Source: VAZQ01 sp036557665 (GTDB lineage: Bacteria; Pseudomonadota; Alphaproteobacteria; Rhizobiales; Xanthobacteraceae). Taken from it: 64,000 nucleotides of DNA. Below are positions 1 through 9,533 of this stretch, in pieces. The notes under the pieces were generated by a model. It did not search any database. It saw only the letters and a program-made list of their open reading frames with translations, and was not told where the DNA came from. Both the position numbers and the translations under genes were made by a program. How positions within the stretch are numbered: the stretch's first letter is position 1; the number at the start of each line of letters is the position of its first letter. Location of the stretch: NCBI GenBank assembly GCA_036557665.1, contig DATBHG010000063.1:62001-126000 (forward strand). The letters are read 5' to 3'.

Positions 1-2259
1 CGGATGATTCGGCGGAAGCCCGGGCTCGAGCGGACGGCGCTCGGAGCGGGTTGCCTCGCGGTCTATTGCCGCTACGTCATCCTGGCGCGCCCGCTCGTCG
101 ACCTGGAACCCGGCTTCTTCCAGGGGGGTAAAGGCGTCCGGCGCTTGTCGCAGCAGCGGCGGAGCCTCCACGAGCGGCTCCGCGGGCAAGCTCTGCCAGG
201 ATGATTGCCCCTGCGCGCTCTTGCTTGCGCGGCCGGGGACTCCGGTCTCCTTGGTGCTTGCGGGCTGGGTAAACGCCGCTGCCGCGGCAGCTGGCGCTCT
301 CGCGGCCGTGTCATCGAGTGCGCGCGACCGCCGCATGTCGGTCTCGATCATGGCCAGTCGGTCGACAACGTGGCCGAGCGTGCCGTGCACCAGCTCGATC
401 GATTCCTGTGTCTTCTCCTCGGTGTGGCGCAGCTCCGCGAGGTCGCGCGAGAGCAGGTCTACTTCCGGGTTGGCGGCGCTTACGTGCACCTCCGAGGAGG
501 TGCGCTGATGCTCGATATGGATAAGCAGCTCGGCAAGCCCACGTTCGATCGCCTCCAGCTGATTGACCCGCGCATCGGACGCATCAAGCTTCTCGACCAG
601 GTTGGCGATGCGACCCTCCAGATGACCGAACGCCGTGTGATCGGTGCGCGTGACCTGCACCCGCTCGATCTTGTCCGCCAGTCCCGCAATGACGGTTTCG
701 AGCTCCCGTGGCACGCGGTGGCCGCCGTCGTTGTGGGCGGCGAGCGCATCGGCGAGCGCTCCGATCCGCTCCTCCAGCGCATTGAGAATGCCGTCGTTCG
801 GGGGCTGTGCCGCACGGTCGACCTTGCCGGAAAGTGTGCGCACCTCGTCGGAGAGGACCGCCAAAGCATCGTTCGAAGCGACCTGGGAGACGCTGCCTCG
901 CAGAGCGGCAATGGCATCTTCCAACTGTTGCAGCGCGGAGGGATCCTGACTGCTGTGGGCAAGCGCATCGACCTTCTGCGACAGGGCATGCAGCTCCCGA
1001 TCGACCCCGGCGAGATTGGCGGCTGGCGCAAGGCCGCGCAGCACGTCCCGCACTTCGACAAGCCCGCTTTCGATGCTTGCCAGCGCCGGGCCGCCGGCGC
1101 CCTCGCTACGGCTCGCATCAATGCGCTCGGTGAGATTGCGCATCTCGCGCTCGAGCGCCTCCACCGATTTGCGCGGCATCGCCTCCTGCAGCATGAGCCC
1201 GATCTCGGTGAGGTCGTCGCGCAACGTGCTGACGGCCTGGTCCATGCCGCAGGGCTTGAGCCCCTCGACCACATTGTTGATCTGGCGCAGCTGCTGCTCG
1301 AGCCCCGCGAGCTCCTGCGTGCGCGCCCGCGGAAGACTGTCTGAGGAAGGTGTACGCGCAGGACCAGGCGCGGCCGGAGCATCTGAGTGTTCGTCCAGAG
1401 CGCGCTGGCGGTCTGCGATCTCAGATAACGCTTGCTCCAGCGGCGTGGCGGCGTCGGGCGGCGCCGGGGCGCGCGCGGGCGCGCGCTGCAGGTCGGCGAC
1501 TGCGCGCCCGACTGCGCTCACCCTCTCCTCGATCTCCTGTTTGCTGGAGCGGCCCTCGGCAATCAACTGATCGAGCCGGCGGTCGAGCTTGGAGACAACC
1601 GCCATGAGGTCGCGCGCAGGCTCCTCCTTTCGCTCGTTGCGCTGCGCTGCGGTGGCCGCACTCAGTGTGGCGACTTGGCTCAGCTGGCGTGCAAGGTCGT
1701 CGAGCCGCGCATGCAGCTCCTCGACGTCCTTGTTGACCGACGCCCGCGACTCGGCGCGTGCAAACGGCAGAGCGTGCTCGAGCTCGGCCCTGCGCCGCAA
1801 GGGATCCTTCTCCCAGTGCGGCTCGCGTATGTCATGCGGAGCTTCGTTTCCGCCGCCCAGATCGGATTCATGCGATTCGGGCAGATCAGTATGAGGAGCC
1901 CGGTCAAGCCCAAGCTCGTGCGGTGAGGGCCTGGGACCGGGGCTCCACCCGGCTCGGCTGGGCCGCGGCGAGCGACCCCGCTGCTCGTTTCCTTCGCGAT
2001 TCATCTCATCGCGCGTATTGGTGTCGCGCGCAGTCCGCTCGAACTCCCGATATTCCCGCTCCGCAGAGTACGCCTGCTCGCCTGGGTCCTGATATGGGCC
2101 AGGCTGCTGCTCGTCGTGCGCGTCCGCCTGCGCCGATTGCGCGATCACGCTGTCGAGCCATTCGCCGACCGATATGCCTGCGCGACGCGCCGCCTCGCGC
2201 GCTGCCTGCCGCGTCTCGCGCGTCACGCCGCTAACTTGCCAAGGCGCACCGAATTTCAT
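1..2259 (-). CDS. PodJ-like coiled-coil polar localization protein, N-terminal part (3' end outside window)
   Basis: The minus-strand frame starting with ATG at 2259 stays open to the left edge, giving 753 codons with no stop. The N-terminus reads MKFGAPWQVSGVTRETRQAA and continues with AREAARRAGISVGEWLDSVI. Known from the family: this opening is typical of the Hyphomicrobiales PodJ-like proteins (long coiled coil, a membrane segment, then Sel1 and peptidoglycan-binding repeats) that mark cell poles. After about residue 100 the chain is rich in E, R, A, L and Q with heptad-like patterning (for example VEELHARLDDLARQL), which fits a coiled coil. The Sel1 and peptidoglycan-binding parts would lie beyond the window. 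The plus-strand ORF of 379 codons inside this gene is its antisense shadow. Family assignment is fairly secure; the cellular role is inference. Confidence 0.8.
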   Translation of the reverse strand, partial: MKFGAPWQVSGVTRETRQAAREAARRAGISVGEWLDSVIAQSAQADAHDEQQPGPYQDPGEQAYSAEREYREFERTARDTNTRDEMNREGNEQRGRSPRPSRAGWSPGPRPSPHELGLDRAPHTDLPESHESDLGGGNEAPHDIREPHWEKDPLRRRAELEHALPFARAESRASVNKDVEELHARLDDLARQLSQVATLSAATAAQRNERKEEPARDLMAVVSKLDRRLDQLIAEGRSSKQEIEERVSAVGRAVADLQRAPARAPAPPDAATPLEQALSEIADRQRALDEHSDAPAAPGPARTPSSDSLPRARTQELAGLEQQLRQINNVVEGLKPCGMDQAVSTLRDDLTEIGLMLQEAMPRKSVEALEREMRNLTERIDASRSEGAGGPALASIESGLVEVRDVLRGLAPAANLAGVDRELHALSQKVDALAHSSQDPSALQQLEDAIAALRGSVSQVASNDALAVLSDEVRTLSGKVDRAAQPPNDGILNALEERIGALADALAAHNDGGHRVPRELETVIAGLADKIERVQVTRTDHTAFGHLEGRIANLVEKLDASDARVNQLEAIERGLAELLIHIEHQRTSSEVHVSAANPEVDLLSRDLAELRHTEEKTQESIELVHGTLGHVVDRLAMIETDMRRSRALDDTAARAPAAAAAAFTQPASTKETGVPGRASKSAQGQSSWQSLPAEPLVEAPPLLRQAPDAFTPLEEAGFQVDERARQDDVAAIDREATRSERRPLEPGLPPNHP

Positions 2260-2886
2260 GCCCGCATCCTGAATCGAACCGAGGGACAAGCGGGAGCCAT
2301 GGCCCTGGCGCAACCAAGGCGAGTTAACACATGGTAGGAAAGCGACGCAGCCCCGTATCCTCGACGCCGAGTTTTTCCCGCTCGCGGTAAACAGACGGTT
2401 AAACCAAGCTCGGCGCCCTGCTTATTTTCCTCGCCGCGCCGGGGTTGTGTCTCCGCGAGCACATGCAAGCGCTTCGGCCTCGGAGATGGATCCTCTTTCG
2501 CGCCCTTCGGCCGCCAGTGCTGGTATGAACCCGCCCTTGCATGCACTCACGCCCCTTGCGCCAGACCTGCTGCGGGCCTCGCCGTCCTGTCCCCCACGCC
2601 AAGCGCTCAACACGGTTTGCGCTGCACGGTTCGCCCATGCCGTGAGCACGGCAAGGGCTCTCAAGCCGGGTGGCAGCTTGCCTCGCAGAGCGTGCGGCTC
2701 ACGATGGGCGTGCGTTTTCCGTCCCGCCGCACAAGAGACAAGCTTGCGAAAACCGCGTAAGAGTGTTGCGACGCGAACTTTTTTGGTACGCAGAGGAGCT
2801 TCGCTACAAAGCGGGCTCGTGTGTGCAGCTCTGACATTCTCCGGCGCGCATGCGCCCTGGTGTGCACGCTCGAATGGAGTGCGCTG
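2260..2886. other. Intergenic region between divergent genes
   Basis: This 627 bp stretch separates the minus-strand PodJ-like gene from the plus-strand HtrA-like gene and should hold promoters for both. Short open frames occur on both strands, but their translations are arginine/proline/serine-rich frame shadows with no recognisable domain. I see no RNA gene or clear repeat. A GGAG at 2876-2879 serves as the ribosome binding site of the downstream gene. Confidence 0.6.
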
Positions 2887-3861
2887 ATGTCGTCCTCTTC
2901 CGATTGGGAGATGCCGCTTGCGGTCCAGCCCAAGCCCGAGCACTACGAGTACGATCTTGAAGAAGCATTGAGCGCCGTGGTCGGTTTGCGCGCCATCGTT
3001 CCCGGGGATGCGTTCACGGCCGAGACGCTGGGCACCGAGAGGGCGGGCAACGGCGTGCTCATCCGCGACGGCATCATACTGACCATCGGCTATCTCATCA
3101 CCGAGGCGCAGACCATCTGGCTGCATCCGGCCGAGGGATCGCCAGCGCCGGGCCATGTCCTCGCCTATGACCAGGAGACGGGATTCGGCCTTGTGCAGGC
3201 GCTGGCGCGGCTCGATCTGCCGGCTTTGCCGATCGGGCAGTCCGAAAAGAGCAAAGTCGACGATCCCGTGGTGGTCGCCGGAGCCGGCGGGCGCAGGCAT
3301 TCCGTCGCCGCCCGCATTGCCGCCAAACAGGAATTCGCCGGCAACTGGGAGTACGTGCTCGACGAAGCCATCTTCACCGTGCCTGCGCATCCATTTTGGG
3401 GCGGCACCGCGATGATCGGACGCGACGGCGCCCTGCTCGGCATCGGCTCCCTGCAGGTGCAGCAAGCGCGTGGCGAGGGCCAAGTCGAGCCGCTCAACAT
3501 GATCGTGCCCATCGACATTCTAAAGCCGATCCTTGACGACCTCCTTACTCTTGGTCGGCCCAACCGGCCGGCACGGCCCTGGCTGGGGCTCAACGCGACC
3601 GAGGTTGACGACAAGGTCGTCGTCGCGCGGGTCTCGGAAGGCGGGCCGTCCCGCCGCGCCAATCTGCGCACTGGCGACATCGTGCTCGCGGTTGCGGGGA
3701 CCAGGGTCGGCGACCTTGCCGGCTTCTTCCGCAAGGTATGGTCGCTGGGCGAGGCGGGGGTGGAAGTGCCGCTCATGATCCACCGCGACGGGCGTACCTT
3801 CGAGGTGCGCGTCGCCTCGGGCGATCGCAATCGCTTCCTCAAGGGTCCCAGCCTGCACTGA
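2887..3861 (+). CDS. HtrA-like S1C-fold protein with PDZ domain; catalytic triad lost
   Basis: 324 aa from the ATG at 2887, which has GGAG seven bases upstream; an upstream in-frame start at 2821 would add 22 unlikely residues. Residues about 25-215 align with the trypsin-like fold of HtrA/DegP and residues about 225-315 form a PDZ domain (PWLGLNATEVDDKVVVARVS, then GDIVLAVAGTRV). The HtrA catalytic positions appear replaced: the His in LTNNHVV is Tyr69 in LTIGYLIT, the Asp in TDLA is Gly99 in TGFG, and the Ser in GNSGGP is Trp171 in PFWGGT. It therefore probably acts as a non-proteolytic binding or regulatory partner rather than a protease. No signal peptide is obvious. It lies 292 bp upstream of the active DegP gene on the same strand. 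Confidence 0.85.
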   Translation: MSSSSDWEMPLAVQPKPEHYEYDLEEALSAVVGLRAIVPGDAFTAETLGTERAGNGVLIRDGIILTIGYLITEAQTIWLHPAEGSPAPGHVLAYDQETGFGLVQALARLDLPALPIGQSEKSKVDDPVVVAGAGGRRHSVAARIAAKQEFAGNWEYVLDEAIFTVPAHPFWGGTAMIGRDGALLGIGSLQVQQARGEGQVEPLNMIVPIDILKPILDDLLTLGRPNRPARPWLGLNATEVDDKVVVARVSEGGPSRRANLRTGDIVLAVAGTRVGDLAGFFRKVWSLGEAGVEVPLMIHRDGRTFEVRVASGDRNRFLKGPSLH

Positions 3862-4153
3862 GCAAACACGCTTTCGTTGCAGATTGAGCAGACGGCTGCG
3901 CCGATTGCCGCCTTCCTCGCGCCAGGTCCATCTTGCTCTCGCGCCGGCGGCGAGGATCGCGTCCCGTCGAAGGCGAGCGCAATGGACCGTACACACGTTG
4001 CGCAATCGCATTCGCAACACGAATGTGAACGCTGCGTTACGAAGGATTTCCAAACATTAATTCCACCGCCACGTCCCAGTAAGGCGATGGTGGGCATTAA
4101 GCCGCACCAAGAACGGCATCGTGCCGGCCAATTCAAACGAAAGGTGAATAACC

Positions 4154-5692
4154 GTGACGAACGTCCCTCCCGTTTACAAACCGCGCCGCGCTCTCTCCGC
4201 TCGCCGCATCGTGCTGCTTGCGAGCATCTCCGGTCTTGCCGCGGGAGTGGCGCTCGCGGGCTCCGGCGTGCAGGTGCAGCTCCCGCATTTCTCCTCGCTG
4301 CAGGCTGCCGAAAGCACGCAACACATGCCGAGCTTCGCCGATCTCGTGGCGAAGGTGAAGCCCGCCGTCATCTCGGTGCGGGTGAAAAGCGACGCCGGCG
4401 CGCAGATGATGAGCTTCGACGGCAAGCTGCCGTTTGCGCCCAATTCGCAGATGGAGCAGTTCTTCCGCCGCTTCGGTATGCCGTTCGGCAACGAGACGCC
4501 GGACAATCAGCGCGAGTTGCAGCCGCATCATGGCCTTGTCACCGGCGAGGGCTCAGGCTTCTTCATCAGCGCCGATGGATATGCCGTGACCAACAATCAC
4601 GTGGTCGACAAGGCGAGGACCGTGGAGATCACCACCGACAACGGCAAGACCTACAGCGCCAAGGTGATCGGCACGGATCCGCGCACCGATATTGCGTTGA
4701 TCAAGGTCGATGGCCGCACCGACTTCCCGTTTGTGAAGCTTGCCGACCAATCTCCCCGCGTCGGCGACTGGGTGGTGGCGGTCGGTAACCCGTTCGGCCT
4801 CGGCGGCACCGTGACCGCCGGCATCGTGTCCGCCCGCGGTCGCGACATCGGCGCCGGCCCCTATGACGACTTCATTCAGATCGACGCGTCCGTCAACAAG
4901 GGCAATTCCGGTGGCCCGAGCTTCGACATGGACGGCAATGTCATCGGGGTCAACACCGCGATCTTCTCCCCGTCCGGCGGGTCGGTCGGTATCGCGTTCG
5001 ATGTTCCGTCCGATACGGTGAAGACGGTCGTCGCCCAGCTCAAGGACAAGGGCGTGGTCAGCCGCGGCTGGATCGGCGTGCAGATCCAGCCGGTCACCGC
5101 CGAGATTGCCGAAAGCCTTGGCCTGAAGGCCAGCGAAGGCGCGCTGGTGGCAGAGCCGCAGGCCGGCAGCCCTGCAGCTAAGGCCGGCATCGAGTCCGGT
5201 GACGTGATCACTGCGGTCGACGGGCATGCCGTCAAGGACGCGCGCGACCTCGCCCGGCAGATCGGCGCCATGGCCCCCGGCAGCGAAGCGAAGCTCGGCG
5301 TTTGGCGCAAAGGCGAGGAGAAAAGCTTCACGCTCACCCTGGGCGAGCTGCCGAAGGAGCGGGACGCGCGCACCATGAACGCGCCCGACTCCAAGCCGAC
5401 GAGCACCGATGTGCCGAAGCTCGGCCTGATGCTCGCGCCTGCAGGACAGGTTGCCGGCAGCGGCACCGAAGGAGTTGTTGTCACCGAGGTCGATCCCAGC
5501 GGCATTGCTTCCGAGCACGGCTTTAAGGCCGGCGACGTCATCCTGGATGTCGGCGGCAAGAAGGTCAGCAAGCCCGAGGAGGTGCGCACCGCCATTGCCG
5601 ACGCCCACAAGGACGGCAAGCGCGTGTTGTTGATGCGGGTAAAATCCGAGGACGCGACCCGGTTTGTCGCCGTTCCCCTCGGCCGTGCCTGA
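4154..5692 (+). CDS. degP: DegP/HtrA (Do family) periplasmic serine endoprotease
   Basis: 512 aa from a GTG at 4154 (N-terminus MTNVPPVYKPRRALSARR). A hydrophobic segment at about 19-40 acts as signal sequence or membrane anchor. The protease domain carries the full triad: His149 in TNNHVV, Asp179 in RTDIALIK and Ser252 in GNSGGP. Two PDZ domains follow at about 305-395 and 425-510. Length and order match Do-like proteases that degrade or refold damaged periplasmic proteins. The upstream gap of about 290 bp contains no other gene and should hold its promoter; I could not identify a confident sigma motif. A nested hairpin repeat lies 42 bp after the stop. Confidence 0.96.
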   Translation: MTNVPPVYKPRRALSARRIVLLASISGLAAGVALAGSGVQVQLPHFSSLQAAESTQHMPSFADLVAKVKPAVISVRVKSDAGAQMMSFDGKLPFAPNSQMEQFFRRFGMPFGNETPDNQRELQPHHGLVTGEGSGFFISADGYAVTNNHVVDKARTVEITTDNGKTYSAKVIGTDPRTDIALIKVDGRTDFPFVKLADQSPRVGDWVVAVGNPFGLGGTVTAGIVSARGRDIGAGPYDDFIQIDASVNKGNSGGPSFDMDGNVIGVNTAIFSPSGGSVGIAFDVPSDTVKTVVAQLKDKGVVSRGWIGVQIQPVTAEIAESLGLKASEGALVAEPQAGSPAAKAGIESGDVITAVDGHAVKDARDLARQIGAMAPGSEAKLGVWRKGEEKSFTLTLGELPKERDARTMNAPDSKPTSTDVPKLGLMLAPAGQVAGSGTEGVVVTEVDPSGIASEHGFKAGDVILDVGGKKVSKPEEVRTAIADAHKDGKRVLLMRVKSEDATRFVAVPLGRA

Positions 5693-5733
5693 GACAGGTC
5701 GGGCTTCATGCTCAGCCTGACGTAACAGGGTAA

Positions 5734-5784
5734 GGCGGGTTCGCACCCCGCGTCGGCTATGCCGACGTGGTAGCGTAACCCGCC
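5734..5784. repeat. Nested palindromic intergenic element
   Basis: Outer arms GGCGGGTT (5734-5741) and AACCCGCC (5777-5784) are exact inverted repeats, and inside them GTCGGC-TAT-GCCGAC (5752-5766) forms a second perfect hairpin. It resembles the gcgtaacccgcc-type intergenic repeats often seen in Bradyrhizobium-like genomes (from memory, not searched). It could help terminate degP transcription, but no T-tract follows. Confidence 0.6.
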
Positions 5785-5834
5785 ACCGCTGGCCGGATCG
5801 CGTCCTGCCCGATTGGGAACCGTCGGGAGACCCA

Positions 5835-5868
5835 GTAATCCACGGCCGCGTGAATGCACGAAGCGCCT
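5835..5868. repeat. Dispersed intergenic repeat, copy A
   Basis: A 34-base stretch beginning GTAATCCACGG and containing GCGTGAA and GCACGA is nearly repeated at 9534-9568, with a few substitutions and a one-base length change. Both copies sit in non-coding DNA after a stop codon on the plus strand, so coding conservation does not explain the match. Confidence 0.5.
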
Positions 5869-6037
5869 TGAGTTGGGATTGCGGCTTTCGTCCACCGGCC
5901 AAAGCCGGGCTCGCGCGGCCGGATGACAGGCACGGATGTTGCGGTATCTGCCCGATGCGACCAAGTGCCGCCCAGGAGCGGTGGACAGCAGGTGCGTTGC
6001 CGCCGCAAAGCCCAAATGGCGCCCCTACCTCTCTCCC

Positions 6038-6217
6038 ATGCGTCACCAACTGAATATCGACCTGATCTTTCCGATGAAAGACGAGGTCTCGGCCGCGCTG
6101 ATGTGCCTCAAGGCCGAGTTGCTGTTCGAGGCAAACGTCATCGATATCGACGAAATGAGCGCTGTCATCCAGCGAGCCGCTGCAATCCTCGACCGGCTCG
6201 CACAGAAGGCAGCCTAG
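6038..6217 (+). CDS. Hypothetical small protein (59 aa)
   Basis: ATG at 6038 opens a 59-residue frame (MRHQLNIDLIFPMKDEVSAA...) rich in A, L, I and E and predicted helical; a longer form would start at 5936. No domain is recognised and no good ribosome binding site precedes the ATG. The composition is more protein-like than the surrounding repeat-derived DNA, and the region lacks any other gene between degP and the PDZ lipoprotein. It could be a real regulator-sized protein or a chance frame. Confidence 0.35.
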   Translation: MRHQLNIDLIFPMKDEVSAALMCLKAELLFEANVIDIDEMSAVIQRAAAILDRLAQKAA

Positions 6218-6389
6218 GCCCGAGCCGATCGGCGGGATCGATCCCTTCGCTCTCGGAGCTCTGATCGGGCTTTTACCGGTGCGAGCAGCTTCGAGGGCTT
6301 TTCGGAGCGACCTCAATCGCACGCGAGCCGCCGGGTGGTACAAGCTACCCTGATGATGTCGTTCCGCCTACTCGGGCAGTTGTGAGAAA

Positions 6390-6839
6390 TTAAGGTGACC
6401 CGCCGCATGGGGCGGAGCCCAGGATCACCTGCACCGGTCGCGGCTGGCCGTTGCGCCACGTATAAAGATAGACCGTCGTGCGCGGTGCCATGCGTGCAAT
6501 GATCCCCGCGAAGTCGCTCGCACGGACGAGCGGCGCACCGTTGATTGAGGTCACCGCGTCGCCTTGCTCAATATCCGCGGCGGCCGCCGGGCTGCCCGGT
6601 TGCAGCTCCCCGAAGATTGCGCCGTAAGGCTCCGACATTCCGAGGCTTACCGCAAAGGCGCGCGTCATCGGAGAAACGGCGACCCCGATCCATCCGCACA
6701 GCTCCCTGCTGTTTTCACCCGCTTGCGCCAGCCCGAGATATGACGCCGTCGGCGCCATCCATGTACAGCCCAAGAGGCCGGCGTAAAGCGCCAGCAGCAA
6801 GGCTTCCAGCCCGAGCCTGAGAAGACCTCGGCTCGCCAT
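6390..6839 (-). CDS. PDZ-domain lipoprotein
   Basis: 149 aa. The N-terminus has a basic start, a hydrophobic stretch and a lipobox-like LLGC with Cys25, which suggests a signal-peptidase II lipoprotein. Residues about 50-140 form a single PDZ domain (CGWIGVAVSPMT, GELQPGSPAAAADIEQGDAV, TSING). There is no protease domain. Such stand-alone PDZ proteins bind C-termini or assist envelope proteases; here it sits about 700 bp from degP on the opposite strand. The function beyond peptide binding is inference. Confidence 0.75.
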   Translation of the reverse strand: MASRGLLRLGLEALLLALYAGLLGCTWMAPTASYLGLAQAGENSRELCGWIGVAVSPMTRAFAVSLGMSEPYGAIFGELQPGSPAAAADIEQGDAVTSINGAPLVRASDFAGIIARMAPRTTVYLYTWRNGQPRPVQVILGSAPCGGSP

Positions 6840-6863
6840 TGTGTTGCGTTCGCCAATGCTGCG

Positions 6864-7343
6864 TCAATATCCGTAGCGACGGGACACAGGGCCGACGTTG
6901 ATCCCCAAGGTGCTCAGCGGCGGCAATGTCATCGAACCGTCAGGATTGGTGAGGGCGGCCACTGCGCGGCCCTGCTCTCTTGCCTCGCGCACGATCTTGT
7001 TCATCTCGAAACACGTGAGCCACTCGATGTAGCTCGGCAGATAGACCCTGGTCTGAATACAGCCCTCGCGGTCCGAGGCCTGAAAGCTCGACCAGTCCTT
7101 TAACAGCTGCTCGCGTGCCTTTTTCTCCGAGTCCAGGCAGATCTCCACCTCGTTCGTTCCCGCCGTTCCGGCAACGCCTAGATTGGTCATCACGCCGGCA
7201 GCCGCACGACACGTTTCCTGGATATTGATCGTGGGCACCTGCGCCCACGCAGGCACTGCACAGACGAGCACGAATCCGGCAAACGCCGCAGCCGCCCCAC
7301 CGCGCCAGGTATTGCGTCCTGCCCGGACCGTTGCCTCTTCCAT
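6864..7343 (-). CDS. Secreted hypothetical protein
   Basis: 159 aa from the ATG at 7343; an in-frame start at 7376 would lengthen the signal region by 11 residues. A signal peptide ends near AVPAWA-Q. The mature part has several cysteines (QETCRAAAG, EICLDSEKKA, REGCIQTR, LTCFEMNK) that may form disulfides, and ends in a G/Y/R tail. I believe similar short periplasmic proteins occur in related Hyphomicrobiales, but I know no function. It is 24 bp upstream of the PDZ lipoprotein gene on the same strand and may be co-transcribed with it. Confidence 0.72.
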   Translation of the reverse strand: MEEATVRAGRNTWRGGAAAAFAGFVLVCAVPAWAQVPTINIQETCRAAAGVMTNLGVAGTAGTNEVEICLDSEKKAREQLLKDWSSFQASDREGCIQTRVYLPSYIEWLTCFEMNKIVREAREQGRAVAALTNPDGSMTLPPLSTLGINVGPVSRRYGY

Positions 7344-7604
7344 CGTCGATCCTGTTTGCGCAAGGCGCATGCCCACAGAGGTTAGTCGTACCTGCCGGCA
7401 AACGGTTCAACCGGCGGACGGAGCAGTGCGCATCTACTGCCGCCGGACTCTGCGACGCACCGGGGCTCTGCGACGCATTGAGCGCTTACAAAACCTGTGC
7501 TGATATGGATGTCTGGGCCTTACCCGCCCTGGGAGGAAATTAATGACGGGTGGTGTTCGAGTTGGTGGGAGCAAGCGCGTGGAACCTCTCATGGAGCGCC
7601 CCGC

Positions 7605-9446
7605 ATGACGCGCTTCGGTTTCACGCGCCGCGACGCGCTCGCCATCGGCGGCACACTACTGGCATCAGCTGTGGGAGGCGCAGGCAAAGCCGAGGAAAGC
7701 TCCGAGCATCACGGCGTGTCGGCCTTCGGTGATCTGAAATACCCGCCCGACTTCAAGCACCTCGACTACGTCAACCCCGATGCTCCGAAAGGCGGGCACT
7801 TCTCTCAGGTTGCGCCAACCCGGATCTTCAATCAGGGCCTGCTGACATTCAATTCCCTCAACAGCTTCATTCTCAAGGGCGATGCCGCCCAGGGCATGGA
7901 GTTCACTTTTGCAAGCCTGATGGCGCGCGCCGAGGATGAGCCGGATGCCATGTACGGGCTTGCCGCTCGTGCCGTGCAGATCTCTGCCGACCGGCTCACC
8001 TACCGATTCGTGATGCGGCACGGCATTACGTTCCACGACGGCACCCCGCTCACTGCACACGATGTCGTTTTCTCCTTGCAGCTGCTCAAGGCGAAAGGGC
8101 ATCCGATCATTCAGCATCTTTTGCACGATTTCGTCGGCGCGCAGGCGCCCGACGACGATGCGGTGGTCGTAAGCCTTGCCTCCCGCCACGCGCGCGACCT
8201 GCCGCTGTTCATATCCTGGCTGCCGATCTTCTCGGAGCGCTTCTACGCCCAGCATCCCTTCGAGGAGACGACGCTCGAGCCTCCGCTGGGCAGCGGTCCC
8301 TACAAGGTAGCGCGCTTCGAGCCTGGCCATTTCATCGAATACGAGCGCGTCAAGAATTGGTGGGGCGCCGACTTGCCGGTTGCGCGCGGGCAGAACAATT
8401 TCGACACCGTACGCTACGAATACTATCGCGATCGCGACGCTGCCTTCGAGGGCTTCACCAGCAAGGGTTATCTGTTCCGGGAGGAGCTGGTGTCGCGGGT
8501 CTGGGCTACCCGCTACGACTTCCCCGCCATCCGCGATGGACGCGTCAAGCGCGACGTGGTGCCCGATCATACAGCGGACGCGGCACAAGGCTGGTATTTC
8601 AACACGCGACTGGAGAAATTCAAGGACAAGCGCGTGCGCGAGGCCTTCATCGACGCGTTCGATTTCGAATGGGTCAACGCGAGCATCATGTACGGGGCCT
8701 ACCAGAGGACCCAGTCCTACTTCGAGAAGTCCGACATGAAGGCGGTGGGACGGCCGGGACCTGACGAGCTCGCAATTCTCGAAGCTTTTCGGGGTAAGGT
8801 CCCGGAGGAGGTGTTCGGCGAGCCTTTTGTGCCGCCGGTGTCCGACGGCTCGGGCCAGGATCGGGTGCTGCTGCGCAAGGCGAGCACGCTGTTGCAGGAT
8901 GCCGGCTACGTCATCAAGGACGGCAAGCGCACCACGCCGCAGGGCGACGCCTTCGTCGTCGAGTTCCTGGTCGACGACCCCGTTTCGATGCCGCATCACA
9001 ACGCCTTCATCAAGAATCTGGGGATCCTTGGCATCGAGGCGAGCGTCCGCGTCGTTGATCCCGTGCAGTACCGCAAGCGGGTAGACGATTTCGACTTCGA
9101 TATCATCGTGCAGCGTTTCGGCTTCGCCGGCACGCCCGGTGATTCTCTGCGGACCTTCTTTACCTCCCGCGCCGCGGCGATGAGGGGATCGCAGAATGTA
9201 GGCGGAATATCCGATCCGGTGATCGATGCCCTGGTCGAGAAGGTGATTGCAGCCGACAGCCGCCCGGCCTTGATCTCCGCCTGCAAGGCGCTCGACCGCG
9301 TCATTCGCAGCGGCCGTTACTGGGTGCCCCACTGGTACAAGCCTTCCCATTGGCTCGCATACTGGGACTTATTCGGCCGGCCGCAGGCACAGCCGCATTA
9401 CGGGCTTGCAATCCGCCAGACCTGGTGGTCGACCTCGCCTGCGTGA
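7605..9446 (+). CDS. yejA: ABC transporter periplasmic oligopeptide-binding protein, YejA type
   Basis: 613 aa from the ATG at 7605 (GGAG at 7593-7596); the open frame extends to 7497 but those residues do not look like a signal peptide. The N-terminus has a twin-arginine-like motif, FTRRDALAIGG, then an Ala/Gly-rich stretch. The mature protein matches family 5 extracellular solute-binding proteins of the YejA class: GVSAFGDLKYPPDFKHLDYV, NPDAPKGGHFSQ, FHDGTPLTAHDVVFS and LEPPLGSGPYKV. YejA delivers oligopeptides and microcin-C-like compounds to the YejBEF permease. No permease or ATPase gene is adjacent, so this is an orphan receptor or its partners are elsewhere. Confidence 0.9.
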   Translation: MTRFGFTRRDALAIGGTLLASAVGGAGKAEESSEHHGVSAFGDLKYPPDFKHLDYVNPDAPKGGHFSQVAPTRIFNQGLLTFNSLNSFILKGDAAQGMEFTFASLMARAEDEPDAMYGLAARAVQISADRLTYRFVMRHGITFHDGTPLTAHDVVFSLQLLKAKGHPIIQHLLHDFVGAQAPDDDAVVVSLASRHARDLPLFISWLPIFSERFYAQHPFEETTLEPPLGSGPYKVARFEPGHFIEYERVKNWWGADLPVARGQNNFDTVRYEYYRDRDAAFEGFTSKGYLFREELVSRVWATRYDFPAIRDGRVKRDVVPDHTADAAQGWYFNTRLEKFKDKRVREAFIDAFDFEWVNASIMYGAYQRTQSYFEKSDMKAVGRPGPDELAILEAFRGKVPEEVFGEPFVPPVSDGSGQDRVLLRKASTLLQDAGYVIKDGKRTTPQGDAFVVEFLVDDPVSMPHHNAFIKNLGILGIEASVRVVDPVQYRKRVDDFDFDIIVQRFGFAGTPGDSLRTFFTSRAAAMRGSQNVGGISDPVIDALVEKVIAADSRPALISACKALDRVIRSGRYWVPHWYKPSHWLAYWDLFGRPQAQPHYGLAIRQTWWSTSPA

Positions 9447-9533
9447 CATGCGGCGTAACAAGCCACGTAACAGCCGTGCCTCGCAGGGCGACTGCATATG
9501 GGGTGTCGTCTCTGCCAAGCGAGCCCGGAGCCG

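Noticed and set aside
205..1344. 379-codon plus-strand open frame
   Set aside because: It is antisense to the PodJ-like gene, whose minus-strand frame has a family-specific N-terminus and coiled-coil sequence; the plus-strand translation has no domain character.
2447..2887. 146-codon plus-strand frame before the HtrA-like gene
   Set aside because: Composition is Arg/Ser/Pro/Ala-rich without structure; it overlaps the ribosome binding site of the real gene and has no recognisable homology.
4553..6343. 596-codon minus-strand open frame over degP
   Set aside because: Antisense shadow caused by GC-rich third positions; DegP on the plus strand has a complete catalytic triad and domains.
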